The position numbers were made by a program, and so were the translations under genes. A model generated the notes under the pieces. It made no database searches, was not told where the DNA came from, and saw only the letters and a program-made list of their open reading frames with translations. DNA of 64,000 nucleotides. Source: Pseudomonas protegens. Lineage in GTDB: Bacteria; Pseudomonadota; Gammaproteobacteria; Pseudomonadales; Pseudomonadaceae. The stretch lies in assembly GCF_013407925.2 (NCBI RefSeq), contig NZ_CP060201.1, positions 3,038,001 through 3,102,000 of the forward strand, given 5' to 3'. Below are positions 1-7,426 of the stretch, in pieces; position 1 is the stretch's first letter; every line of letters starts with the position of its first letter.

Positions 1-65
1 CGCCGGGTGGCTGTCCCGACAAGGCGCAACTTGCTACATTCCATGCCCCCGGACAGGAGGTCCCC

Positions 66-917
66 ATGCTGTGCCATCCGTTGTGCAACCAGCCCTTCGA
101 GCCAGAACTCCGTGATTGGATCAGCTGTTTCACCGGCTATGACATGCCCCCTGAGCGGGATGCGGAACTGAGCCGCTTCAACCCCAACCACCCCGAAGAC
201 CGCGAATACCTGATCCGCCACTACGCTCTGAGGCGCGATTACCCCCAGCAGAATTTCCGTCATCGGCAACGGCTGGTGCAGGTCCTGCAAGCGGCCCTGG
301 ACGACCCGGACTACGCTTTCGACAGTGTCTGGGAGCCGGTCGAGGAGGACGACGAATACGATCAATGGCCCAGCGGCTGGCCAGCGGTGATCGACGACAG
401 CCGGGACTTCTTCCAGCGCCTGCTGATCGCGGCCCGGGAGCTATGGCACGAAGATCTGACCCGCGCGCAGTTACCCTCACTGGCAGAGTGCCGGGCGATC
501 CCGGAGCGGGATCGGGGCACCCGCGACTGGCTGTTCAACATCGACAACAGCCAAGCCTGGAGAGCGGTCTTCAATGAAGCGGCCACGCCCTACGACTTCA
601 ATACCCCGGGCCCGGTGTTTCAAGGCGAGCAACTGAGCCTGCAGCTGGCCGGCAATCTGGGACGGCTGTCGGTGCCTTGCACCTGGCCGGCGAGCCAGGC
701 CCCGACCCACTGCCGCCTGCTGCTCAAGGTGCAGGGCATCAGCGAACTGGCGGTCAGCGGTACGCGCTTCGACGGGCGCATGCGTACCCAACTCACCCGC
801 CTCAACCCCGGTTATCACCTGCGTCTGGAAATCGGCTTCGACTGCGTGATCGAATGCGTGGCGCTGTCCGTGAGCATCGCCGACGTCGAAGGAATAAACG
901 ATGAAAAGCAACTTTGA
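66..917 (+). CDS. Uncharacterised protein, first gene of an overlapping pair
   Basis: A 283-residue protein I do not recognise. The start is well supported by AGGAGG about 6 nt before the ATG. There is no signal peptide or membrane segment, so it is probably cytoplasmic. The N-terminal half is rich in aromatic and charged residues (an acidic stretch EEDDEYD near residue 96). The C-terminal third, from about residue 190, alternates hydrophobic and polar residues like a beta-sandwich. The last 17 bases overlap the start of the next gene, which suggests translational coupling and a shared function. An effector/immunity or phage-defence accessory role is possible, but nothing in the sequence shows it. 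Confidence 0.75.
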   Translation: MLCHPLCNQPFEPELRDWISCFTGYDMPPERDAELSRFNPNHPEDREYLIRHYALRRDYPQQNFRHRQRLVQVLQAALDDPDYAFDSVWEPVEEDDEYDQWPSGWPAVIDDSRDFFQRLLIAARELWHEDLTRAQLPSLAECRAIPERDRGTRDWLFNIDNSQAWRAVFNEAATPYDFNTPGPVFQGEQLSLQLAGNLGRLSVPCTWPASQAPTHCRLLLKVQGISELAVSGTRFDGRMRTQLTRLNPGYHLRLEIGFDCVIECVALSVSIADVEGINDEKQL

Positions 918-1365
918 AGTGGCCCTGGAGCGTCAGGAAATGCCCCAGTTCTTTCGTGGCCAGGGCCAGTACCTGACCCGGGACGGCGATTGGGACGAGC
1001 ACCTGTACTGCATCAACTGGCCGGGGATCTTCGCTTACCTGCGGGACCACGCCGATGGCGCAGAGCAACTGAGCAGCGCCTTCGAGCTCTATGTCTACAG
1101 CGTTGTGGAAACCATCGAGGATTGCTTCGGCCTGCGGGAAAACCTGTTCTGTTACTACTCGACCCGGACCCACTGGGCGCCCGAGAGCATCGATCTGCTT
1201 GCGCAATTGCCGGAGCCTTGCCGGCGGCGCATCGTCCAGCGTTTGAGCTGGTATCGCTGGCAGGTGGAAAATCACGCCCGGCTGCTGCCGGAACGGGCCC
1301 GGCGCATGACCGCGGACGGAGCCTGCACCGAGTTCATCGACCTGCCGGCCTTGCCCTACAGCTGA
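901..1365 (+). CDS. Uncharacterised protein, second gene of an overlapping pair
   Basis: A 154-residue protein I do not recognise. Its ATG lies inside the last codons of the preceding gene (17-nt overlap), so the two are probably translated together. It has no signal peptide or membrane helix. It is rich in Trp, Tyr and Arg and looks mostly helical: acidic at the N-terminus, with an Arg-rich stretch (CRRRIVQRLSWYRW) near residues 107-120. It converges with the small gene on the other strand 18 bp downstream. Confidence 0.7.
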   Translation: MKSNFEVALERQEMPQFFRGQGQYLTRDGDWDEHLYCINWPGIFAYLRDHADGAEQLSSAFELYVYSVVETIEDCFGLRENLFCYYSTRTHWAPESIDLLAQLPEPCRRRIVQRLSWYRWQVENHARLLPERARRMTADGACTEFIDLPALPYS

Positions 1366-1383
1366 ACCCGGCGGCCGCCTGAG

Positions 1384-1572
1384 TTATTCATCCTCGGCGG
1401 CTTCGGCGTCCGGCTGCGCTGGCTCGGCTTCGTCCTGCGCCTCGGGGTCGGCGCACTCTTCAGCCTCTTCCTGGCCAAAGTCCTTGCGACTTTCCTTGAT
1501 GGCCTGACGGATATCCTCGCCCTTGATCGGGCAGTTCAACATTGCCGCTATACGGTCGATGCGGGGTGCCAT
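1384..1572 (-). CDS. Small acidic hypothetical protein
   Basis: A 62-residue protein. The first 30 residues are mixed and possibly helical. The last 30 are almost all Glu, Asp, Ala, Gln and Pro, giving a very acidic, probably disordered tail. GAGAGG lies 6 nt before the ATG, which supports a real gene. It sits downstream of the anti-sigma factor gene on the same strand with a 72-bp gap. I do not recognise a family; a protein- or metal-binding tail would be a guess. Confidence 0.6.
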   Translation of the reverse strand: MAPRIDRIAAMLNCPIKGEDIRQAIKESRKDFGQEEAEECADPEAQDEAEPAQPDAEAAEDE

Positions 1573-1644
1573 GACCGGCCTCTCACTTTCTGGAAACTGC
1601 GCAGATAGTGCGCGCTTTCCCCGACGACAGCCAACCCCCGCGCT

Positions 1645-2328
1645 TTATTGACGACGCAAGGCTTGCAGGCGCGCGTCCAGATCCTCCTTTGGATACTGTT
1701 CATGCAGCTGTAGCAGCAGCTCGGCCGCCTCGCGGCTCTGGCCGCCTTCCCACAGGCGCAAGACCGCCTGAAGTTGCTCATCCAGCCGTTTGATCGTCCG
1801 CAGCTCGACCGGGGCCGACATGCGCTTGGCCAGCTTGCTCGACTCGGCCCTGGGCTTGGCTATCGCCGGTGGCGCGGCATCGGCGGACGCTTGCATCTCC
1901 GGCACCGCGGCAAAACTGCCGACAGGGGCCGCCGGAGCAATGGGCGAAGGGGCCGCGGGCTCGGCAGCACTCAAGGCCCCGGCCAGTTCCGCAGAATGTG
2001 GCGCCGCCTGGCGTGCCATGGGCGCAGCTGGGGCTGGAGCGGGCGCGGGGACAAAGGCCTGCTCTTGTGGATAGTGCTCCGGGGAAGGCCGCAGCAAGCC
2101 GATGACCAGAGCCACGCCAAACAGGCTGGCAAAGGCCAGTTGATAGCGCGGCCGCTGGCAGGCGCGCATCCAGCGCTGCCAGAGGTTCGGCTTCGGCGCA
2201 GGGGCTTCGCGGCGCGCAGTGGCCAGGATCAGGGCATCCAGATGGGCCGGTGGTTGCTGGGCGCTGTGTTGGCGGATGTGCGCCAGCATCTGCTCTTCAG
2301 GGGACGGGGTCTGTCGGGCGTCAGTCAT
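1645..2328 (-). CDS. Anti-sigma factor-like membrane protein
   Basis: A 227-residue protein that probably holds the upstream ECF sigma factor inactive at the inner membrane. The ATG overlaps the sigma gene's stop codon as ATGA, the usual coupling for sigma/anti-sigma pairs. Residues 1-60 are cytoplasmic, with an HIRQHSAQQPPAHLD stretch. One membrane helix spans about residues 62-79 (YQLAFASLFGVALVIGLL). A long Ala/Pro-rich periplasmic linker follows, then a charged helical end with TPR-like character (LEGGQSREAAELLLQL-type pattern). No zinc-binding HxxxCxxC motif is visible, so this is not a classic ZAS anti-sigma factor. A longer open frame upstream is ignored because it lies inside the sigma gene. 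Confidence 0.75.
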   Translation of the reverse strand: MTDARQTPSPEEQMLAHIRQHSAQQPPAHLDALILATARREAPAPKPNLWQRWMRACQRPRYQLAFASLFGVALVIGLLRPSPEHYPQEQAFVPAPAPAPAAPMARQAAPHSAELAGALSAAEPAAPSPIAPAAPVGSFAAVPEMQASADAAPPAIAKPRAESSKLAKRMSAPVELRTIKRLDEQLQAVLRLWEGGQSREAAELLLQLHEQYPKEDLDARLQALRRQ

Positions 2329-2906
2329 GTGAGTACCTCCTCGGCCAGGAGCCGACGCAATTTTTTCAGCGCATAACGGAAACGGCTTTTCACCGTTTCC
2401 AGCGGCGCCTGGGTCAGGCTGGCGATTTCTGGCAGTTCCAGGTCGCCGTGGGCCCGCAGCAGGAACACTTCGCGCTGGTCTTCGGGCAAATCTTGCAAGG
2501 CGGCTTCGATACGCTGCTGGTCGCGGCACAGGCACAGTTGCTGTTCGGGACCGGGAGCCTGGTCGGTTTCGCCGTGCAGTTGTTCGTCGTAGCTATCGTG
2601 CAACGGGTTGCGCTGGCCGTGCTTGCGCCAGTGGTCGATCAGCCGGTTGCGAGCAATCTGATACAGCCAGGTGCGAAAGCTGGCCCGGCCCTGGGGCTGG
2701 CTGGCGCTGCGGATCAGGCTGAGCCAGGTGTCCTGATAGACCTCTTCCGCCAGCTCGGCCTTGCCGCACAAGCCCAGCACAAAACCATACAAACCCTGGC
2801 GATGGCGCTGGTACAGCACCTCGAAAGCCGCTGGATCTCCAGCGCGATAACGCGCCAGCAGCGCTTCATCGCTGCTGGCATCGGTGGACACTTGGGGAGC
2901 AGACAT
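2325..2906 (-). CDS. ECF-family RNA polymerase sigma-70 factor
   Basis: An extracytoplasmic-function sigma factor of 193 residues from this start. Region 2 is clear (LLARYRAGDPAAFEVLYQRH, then FRTWLYQIARNRLIDHWRK), and region 4 has the helix-turn-helix LPEDQREVFLLRAHGDLELP followed by SLTQAPLETVKSRFRYALKK. The ATG at 2906 follows an AGGAG. A TTG 45 nt further upstream (2951) would add 15 residues and overlap the VWA gene by 8 bp, so the exact start is open. It lies between a VWA lipoprotein gene and the anti-sigma gene, all on one strand and probably one operon. The signal it responds to cannot be read from the sequence. Confidence 0.9.
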   Translation of the reverse strand: MSAPQVSTDASSDEALLARYRAGDPAAFEVLYQRHRQGLYGFVLGLCGKAELAEEVYQDTWLSLIRSASQPQGRASFRTWLYQIARNRLIDHWRKHGQRNPLHDSYDEQLHGETDQAPGPEQQLCLCRDQQRIEAALQDLPEDQREVFLLRAHGDLELPEIASLTQAPLETVKSRFRYALKKLRRLLAEEVLT

Positions 2907-2943
2907 GGGGCGGATGAACTCCTGTTCACTGCTCGTGAGGGGG

Positions 2944-4620
2944 CTATTCAAGGCGGCTCTGCAACTGGCTCATGTCCACGGGCTGAGCCTCGGTCTGGGG
3001 CGCATTCCCGACCTGGGCTTTCGGCGCCTGAGTTTGCAGGCTTTGCGCCAGTTCCACCAGTTGTACGAACTCGCCCCGCAGCCCGTAAGGATCCTCGCCC
3101 TTGGCGCCGCGGGCCAGCTTGGCGGTGTCGCTCAGGCTGAAGTTGCCGGTGTAGCGGCCGTCCTTGAGTTGCTGGGAAAACGCCGCCACCGCGGCGGCGA
3201 AGCGCAGGTCCGGGCTGGCCTCGGCCAGTTTAGCCGGCTGCTGCGCGCTGATCGGCCGTTCGATCAGGCGACTGCTGCCACCCTCCGGCGCCTTGTAGCG
3301 CACCCGCAGCATCGCCAGCTCGCCCTGCTTGCCAGTCTGTTGCGGCGCCTTGGCCTGGGTATAACGCAGCGGCTCCAACCAGCCCTTCTCGCCCGCCGGG
3401 ACGATTTCATACAAGGCCGTCACCGTATGCCCGGCACCGATTTCCCCCGCGTCGACCTTGTCGTTGCTGAAGTCTTCACGCTTGAGTGCGCGGTTCTCAT
3501 AACCCAGCAGGCGGTATTCGCTGACCTGGGCCGGGTTGAACTCCACTTGCAGCTTCACGTCCTTGGCCACCACCGCCAGGGTCGAGCTGAGCTGGTCCAC
3601 CAGCACCTTGCGCGCTTCGCGCAGGTTGTCGATGTAGGCGTAGTTGCCGTCACCGGCATCGGCCAGTTGCTCCATCAGGTGCTCGTTGTAGTTATCCACA
3701 CCAAAACCCAGGGTGGTCAGGGAGACACCGCTCTTGCGCTTCTCGGCGGCCATGGCCTTGAGGCTGTCGAAGTCGCTGATGCCGACGTTGAAGTCGCCGT
3801 CGGTGGCCAGCAGGATGCGGTTGATGCCCTTGTGGATAAAACCCTGCTGGGCCATCTGATAGGCCAGCTGGATACCCGAGGCGCCGGCCGTGGAACCGCC
3901 GGCGGTGAGCTGGTCGATGGCCGTGCGAATCTTCGCCTTTTCGCGTCCGGATGTGGGCTCCAGCACCACTCGCGATTCACCGGCGTAGACCACCAGCGAC
4001 ACCCGATCCTGATCCCGCAGTTGATCCACCAGCAGCTTGAGGGTGCTTTTCACCAGGGGCAGGCCTTCGCGGCGGTCCATGGAGCCGGAGACGTCCACCA
4101 GGAACACCAGGTTGGCCGGGGCCAACTCTGCTACCGCGCGGTCCGAAGCCTTGATGCCGATGCGCAACAAGCGGGTATGGGGATTCCACGGCGAGGGCGC
4201 CAGCTCGGTGGTCACGCCGAAGGGCGAGCCGTCCGTGGGCAGGGCGTAATCGTAGGGGAAGTAGTTGACCAGCTCTTCCAGGCGCACCGCGCCTTGCGGC
4301 GGCAGGCTGCCCTGGTTGAGCAGACGGCGGACATTGGCATAGGCGCCGGTGTCGACGTCGGCGCTGATCGAATCACGGGCGGCGATGGGTGCCGGCCTCG
4401 GCGCCGACAACCCCACGGGATAGGCAACGCGCTTGGCCATGGCGACATTGGCACGCTGCACCTCGTACCGTACTTCGGGCGCGGCTTGCAACGCGCCTTG
4501 AGTCGAAGCCCCGGCGGCGGATTCAGGCTTGGACGACACACCGCAGCCGGCCACCGCCAGCAGCAGGCCGGCGGCGAAACCCTGGGCGGCCGGACGAAGA
4601 AAATGCAGAGGAAGGGACAT
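2944..4620 (-). CDS. VWA-domain lipoprotein, YfbK-like
   Basis: A 558-residue exported lipoprotein. The signal peptide ends in a lipobox (LLAVAGC, Cys 26), so it is anchored in a membrane facing the periplasm or outside. A von Willebrand factor A domain starts near residue 172, with an intact metal-ion-dependent adhesion motif (DVSGS at about 176-180), so it should bind a divalent metal and a protein ligand. The region before it (about 80-150) and the C-terminal region resemble the extensions of YfbK-type proteins. The chosen ATG has GAGG 9 nt upstream; a start 30 nt earlier would spoil the signal peptide. Together with the sigma and anti-sigma genes downstream it forms a recurring arrangement, but its cargo or partner is unknown. 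Confidence 0.85.
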   Translation of the reverse strand: MSLPLHFLRPAAQGFAAGLLLAVAGCGVSSKPESAAGASTQGALQAAPEVRYEVQRANVAMAKRVAYPVGLSAPRPAPIAARDSISADVDTGAYANVRRLLNQGSLPPQGAVRLEELVNYFPYDYALPTDGSPFGVTTELAPSPWNPHTRLLRIGIKASDRAVAELAPANLVFLVDVSGSMDRREGLPLVKSTLKLLVDQLRDQDRVSLVVYAGESRVVLEPTSGREKAKIRTAIDQLTAGGSTAGASGIQLAYQMAQQGFIHKGINRILLATDGDFNVGISDFDSLKAMAAEKRKSGVSLTTLGFGVDNYNEHLMEQLADAGDGNYAYIDNLREARKVLVDQLSSTLAVVAKDVKLQVEFNPAQVSEYRLLGYENRALKREDFSNDKVDAGEIGAGHTVTALYEIVPAGEKGWLEPLRYTQAKAPQQTGKQGELAMLRVRYKAPEGGSSRLIERPISAQQPAKLAEASPDLRFAAAVAAFSQQLKDGRYTGNFSLSDTAKLARGAKGEDPYGLRGEFVQLVELAQSLQTQAPKAQVGNAPQTEAQPVDMSQLQSRLE

Positions 4621-4707
4621 GGGGGCTGACCTCGGGAAGAAATGATCCATTCCCCCCTTCAGACGAAGCCCCTGGGCGATTCGGGTTAAGCCCGCGAAAA
4701 TTTTTAC

Positions 4708-5268
4708 TTAGCGGGAATAGCGGCGCACCACGCTGCTGTTGCGCAACACGTGGCCGTTGATCTTCTCCAGCAACTGGGCGCGGGTCAGCCCGGCGGGCAG
4801 CACGTCGGGCGCCAGGTCCAGGGCAAAGATCTGGATGATGTAGTGATGGGCGCTATCGCCCACCGGCGGGCACGGCCCCATGTACAACGTGCCGTTGCGG
4901 CTGTTGAGCCCGGCCAGCCCTTCCAGGGTCGGCTTGGTGCCGGCGCCGGCCGGCAACTGGCGGGTGGTCGGCTTGATCCCGTAATGCACCCAGTGATCCA
5001 CGCCCTGGCCCTTGGCGCCGTCCGGATCGTGCATGACGATGGCGTAGCTCAAGGTGCCCTCGGGCCCGGCGGTCCAGCTCAAGGCCGGAGAATTGTTGTG
5101 CCCGCCACAGCCCTTGGCATCGCTGGCATTGCCGGTGGTGAACAGCCGGTCATCCGAGACCCCGGGAATGTTCAGGGTAAAACGCTCCTGGGCCTGCACG
5201 GGAAACTGCAGGCACAGCAGCACGGCACCAGCGGCCAGCCAAGTATTGCGGGAGGCAAAGCGAGACAT
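4708..5268 (-). CDS. YbhB/YbcL-family Raf-kinase-inhibitor-like (PEBP) protein
   Basis: A 186-residue periplasmic protein of the phosphatidylethanolamine-binding protein superfamily. A signal peptide of about 26 residues ends at VQAQ. The family motifs are present: NNSPALSWTAGPEGTLSYAI near residue 58, then MHDPDGA and a DHWVHYGI segment that build the ligand pocket. The length is typical of the bacterial branch. Bacterial members have no settled function; small-ligand or lipid binding is assumed. The start is chosen by the signal peptide and by an AAGGTG upstream of the ATG; the long in-frame extension is discarded. It appears to be transcribed alone. Confidence 0.88.
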   Translation of the reverse strand: MSRFASRNTWLAAGAVLLCLQFPVQAQERFTLNIPGVSDDRLFTTGNASDAKGCGGHNNSPALSWTAGPEGTLSYAIVMHDPDGAKGQGVDHWVHYGIKPTTRQLPAGAGTKPTLEGLAGLNSRNGTLYMGPCPPVGDSAHHYIIQIFALDLAPDVLPAGLTRAQLLEKINGHVLRNSSVVRRYSR

Positions 5269-5489
5269 ACGAAAGCACCTTTTTGCGGATGAGATCGGGG
5301 TGAGCCAGAAGACTATAGCCTGCACGACAGGACGCGCCGCTTCGTGCACGGCGCGGGGCAGATTGAGCTTGAGGACAGGGGCAGTTGTAAATGAATATTT
5401 CAGACAATCATCGCAATGGCGACTCCCCCCACGGCCGGCCGGAAAGAGCGGCGGGCCACCCGTCCGCCTCCTGAAATGATGCGCAGGCC

Positions 5490-5753
5490 TCAGTCCCGGT
5501 GGGCCTGCATGTACTGGCGCAGCAATTGGTTGATCCGCGTCTGGTAACCCGCGCCCTGGCCCTTGAACCACTCCAGCACATCGGCGTCCAGGCGAATGGT
5601 CACGGCCTTCTTGCCCGGCAGGTGCACCTCGGCGCGGCGAAAGAAATCGTCATCCAGCTCGGGGATATCAGAAGTATCGATGCCCTGGTCATCGGTTTTC
5701 GCCAGGCGCTCCCAATCCGTTTTCGATCCGTCAGTTTTCAATCCGTTGGACAT
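5490..5753 (-). CDS. brnA: BrnA-type antitoxin
   Basis: An 87-residue antitoxin. The C-terminal half (VTIRLDADVLEWFKGQGAGY, then QTRINQLLRQYM) is the ribbon-helix-helix fold of BrnA, which forms the DNA-binding dimer. The N-terminal DDFFRRAEVHLPGKK segment matches the toxin-binding linker of this family. Its ATG lies 23 nt inside the toxin gene, so translation is coupled. In BrnTA systems the toxin gene comes first and the complex represses its own promoter, which fits the operator-like palindrome seen upstream. Confidence 0.9.
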   Translation of the reverse strand: MSNGLKTDGSKTDWERLAKTDDQGIDTSDIPELDDDFFRRAEVHLPGKKAVTIRLDADVLEWFKGQGAGYQTRINQLLRQYMQAHRD

Positions 5754-6009
5754 AGTATTTAGCCTCCCGTTTAGTGGCTTTTCGCGCCGAGATAATGCGC
5801 ACCGCTTGACCCCGCCGCTCGGTATGGACCACCACGCCCACCAGGGTCCTGATCCAACCGAGGCTGACCCAGCGTTCTTCGCCGTAGTCCAGACGCTCAT
5901 CGCGCAAGGACAGCACCGGACGCTGGAACATCAGCACGGCATCGTTGAAATCGATGCCGTGCTTGAGCAGGTTGGCGTGGTTCTTGGCCTCGTCCCATTC
6001 AAAGTACAT
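5731..6009 (-). CDS. brnT: BrnT-type ribonuclease toxin
   Basis: A 92-residue toxin of the BrnT family, a RelE-like fold that cleaves RNA and blocks translation. The family hallmarks are FEWDEAKNHANLLKHGIDFN at the N-terminus and a C-terminal RIISARKATKREAKYY, which holds the conserved Arg/Lys catalytic-type residues. Two in-frame ATGs lie 6 nt apart; the second (6009) has GGA 7 nt upstream and gives the standard MYFEWDE start. It overlaps brnA by 23 nt. Confidence 0.9.
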   Translation of the reverse strand: MYFEWDEAKNHANLLKHGIDFNDAVLMFQRPVLSLRDERLDYGEERWVSLGWIRTLVGVVVHTERRGQAVRIISARKATKREAKYYVQRIEN

Positions 6010-6019
6010 GAGCATTTCC

Positions 6020-6061
6020 GTATTTACAAATGTACATACAGACTAGCCGAGCGTTCGCCAA
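6020..6061 (-). promoter_or_regulatory. Predicted brnTA promoter and autoregulatory operator
   Basis: On the minus strand TTGGCG (6056-6061) and TATGTA (6033-6038) are separated by 17 nt, a good sigma-70 spacing. The -10 box lies inside an imperfect palindrome at 6020-6039 (GTATTTACAAATGTACATAC; 16 of 20 positions symmetric) that ends 11 bp before the brnT start. This is where a BrnA dimer would be expected to bind. Confidence 0.5.
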
Positions 6062-6159
6062 AAGCGCCCTGGGTAAATACCTGGAAATACAGTCGCAAGC
6101 GGGATGGATGTGTACGGAAAAAGCCCTACAACGTTCTCGGAAAAGACGCCACCACACTT

Positions 6160-6427
6160 GCCTTGCACCGCCGCAAGCCCGCGGCTTATAGTCCGGCCGT
6201 CGCCCAGATGGCGACCTGGTTTGGCGACCGGAATAACGAATGCGAAAGCTGTTTGCTTGTTTGCAGGCTCTTTTGCACCCGCAACGCTGCTTCATGGCAG
6301 CTGTGCGCGGGAGACCTTCGGGTCTGCCGGTTTCTCGTTTCCGGCTCGCCAACCTGCGTACAGCTGCCACCCATTCGTTTGGCGATGATTGAACGGTAGC
6401 TTTCTACCAATCAAACGAGGTGTGCCA
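6160..6427 (+). promoter_or_regulatory. Highly structured untranslated leader (candidate cis-regulatory RNA)
   Basis: This stretch folds into many perfect helices on the plus strand. AAGCC/GGCTT pair at 6175-6179 and 6183-6187. GTCGCC/GGCGAC pair at 6199-6204 and 6210-6215. A long helix AACGAATG (6235-6242) with CATTCGTT (6372-6379) closes a domain that contains GGCAGCTGT (6296-6304) paired with ACAGCTGCC (6360-6368). That helix in turn encloses AGACC-TTCG-GGTCT (6312-6325) and GCCGG/CCGGC (6326-6345), making a three-way junction. A last hairpin (TCGTTT 6375-6380 with AAACGA 6413-6418, inner GGTAG/CTACC) ends in the ribosome binding site of the next gene. It may be a regulatory leader or a separate small RNA. 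The short minus-strand frame across it looks spurious. From 6062 to 6159 nothing further was recognised. Confidence 0.55.
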
Positions 6428-6697
6428 ATGAACCGCTACATGCCGATAACCGGCCACGACTGCCTGATTCCTTCCCTGCTGATCGACACCCAGGCGCCCA
6501 TCGATGTGCTGCACGACGCCGCAGCCTTTCGCATCCGCGCCGCGACCCAACTGCTGGAGCACTTCGCCGCCGAGACCCTGCGCAGCGAGCCGGTGGTTGT
6601 GCAGGAACTGACCCTGGTGTGCAGCATCCTGCTGCGCGATGGCTGTGATCTGCTGGATGTGACATCACGATGTTTGCAACCGCAGGCCGAACTCTAA
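6428..6697 (+). CDS. Small Pseudomonas protein, DUF3077/DUF6124-like (tentative)
   Basis: An 89-residue soluble protein. It resembles the short Pseudomonas-restricted proteins annotated as DUF3077 or DUF6124, with an LHDAAAFRIRAATQLLEHFA helix in the middle and a second helix VVVQELTLVCSILLRDGCDL. The family assignment is from memory of the pattern and is uncertain. The ATG has GAGG 7 nt upstream, and that site sits at the foot of a hairpin in the structured leader, so translation is probably regulated by RNA structure. The function is unknown. Confidence 0.7.
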   Translation: MNRYMPITGHDCLIPSLLIDTQAPIDVLHDAAAFRIRAATQLLEHFAAETLRSEPVVVQELTLVCSILLRDGCDLLDVTSRCLQPQAEL

Positions 6698-6745
6698 ACA
6701 CCCCAGGGCGGCTTCCCGGCCGCCCGCTTTTCATAAGGAAATGCC

Positions 6746-7339
6746 ATGCATAAACCCGCAACAGAACTCCCCCAGCGCCAGATCCGCGCGCTCTACGACG
6801 CCGACACCATCCGCGTCTACCAGGCCTACTCCGACAGCATCGCCGACGCCGCCCTGGCCCACGGCACCTTCGTCTCCCCACCCTTCAAGATGGAGCGCAT
6901 GACCTGGATAAAGCCGTCTTTCCTGTGGATGATGTACCGCGCCGGCTGGGGCTACAAAGACGCCGGACAGACCCGCATCCTGGCCATCGACATCAGCCGC
7001 GAAGGCTTCGAATGGGCCCTGGCCAACGGCTGCCTGAGCCATGCCGACGAGTCCATGAGCAAGGAAGAGTGGTTGAAGTTGAAAGACCAGTCACCGGTGC
7101 GGGTCCAGTGGGACCCGGAGCGCGACCTGTACCTGCGGCCCCAGGAACACCGCGCGATCCAGATCGGCCTGAGCAAGGAGGCCGTGCAGTTGTACGTGAA
7201 CCAGTGGATCAAGCGCATCACCGATGTCACGCCCCTGGCCCACGAGATTCATCGACTGATTGAGGATGGGGACCTGGAGAAGGCTTACAGCCGGCTTCCT
7301 CAGGAGCGGGAGTACCCCATCACAGTCGAGCGACTCTAA
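6746..7339 (+). CDS. DUF4291 family protein
   Basis: A 197-residue protein whose motifs match DUF4291: RQIRALYDADTIRVYQAYSD near the N-terminus, then PPFKMERMTWIKPSFLWMMY, then a DISREGFEWAL segment and VQWDPERD. The length is that of the whole family. Its function is not established; the conserved Arg, Lys and Trp residues suggest nucleotide or nucleic-acid binding, but this is a guess. It has no signal peptide. AAGGAA lies upstream of the ATG. It follows the small protein gene by 48 bp and may share its transcript. Confidence 0.88.
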   Translation: MHKPATELPQRQIRALYDADTIRVYQAYSDSIADAALAHGTFVSPPFKMERMTWIKPSFLWMMYRAGWGYKDAGQTRILAIDISREGFEWALANGCLSHADESMSKEEWLKLKDQSPVRVQWDPERDLYLRPQEHRAIQIGLSKEAVQLYVNQWIKRITDVTPLAHEIHRLIEDGDLEKAYSRLPQEREYPITVERL

Positions 7340-7426
7340 CCCTCCAGCAACCATTGGGTTATGCGCCGGGCTCCCGTGCCGCACCTTCACAACGTTTGCC
7401 AGATCGAATTCAGAACAAGGTTCTGG

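Noticed and set aside
2250..4629. Long plus-strand frames (2250-3140 and 2884-4629)
   Set aside because: They are shadows of the sigma and VWA genes on the minus strand, which have clear domains and ribosome binding sites.
5999..6370. Arg-rich open frame on the minus strand across the structured leader
   Set aside because: The peptide is the translation of palindromic RNA-like sequence and has no domain. A structured element explains the stretch better.
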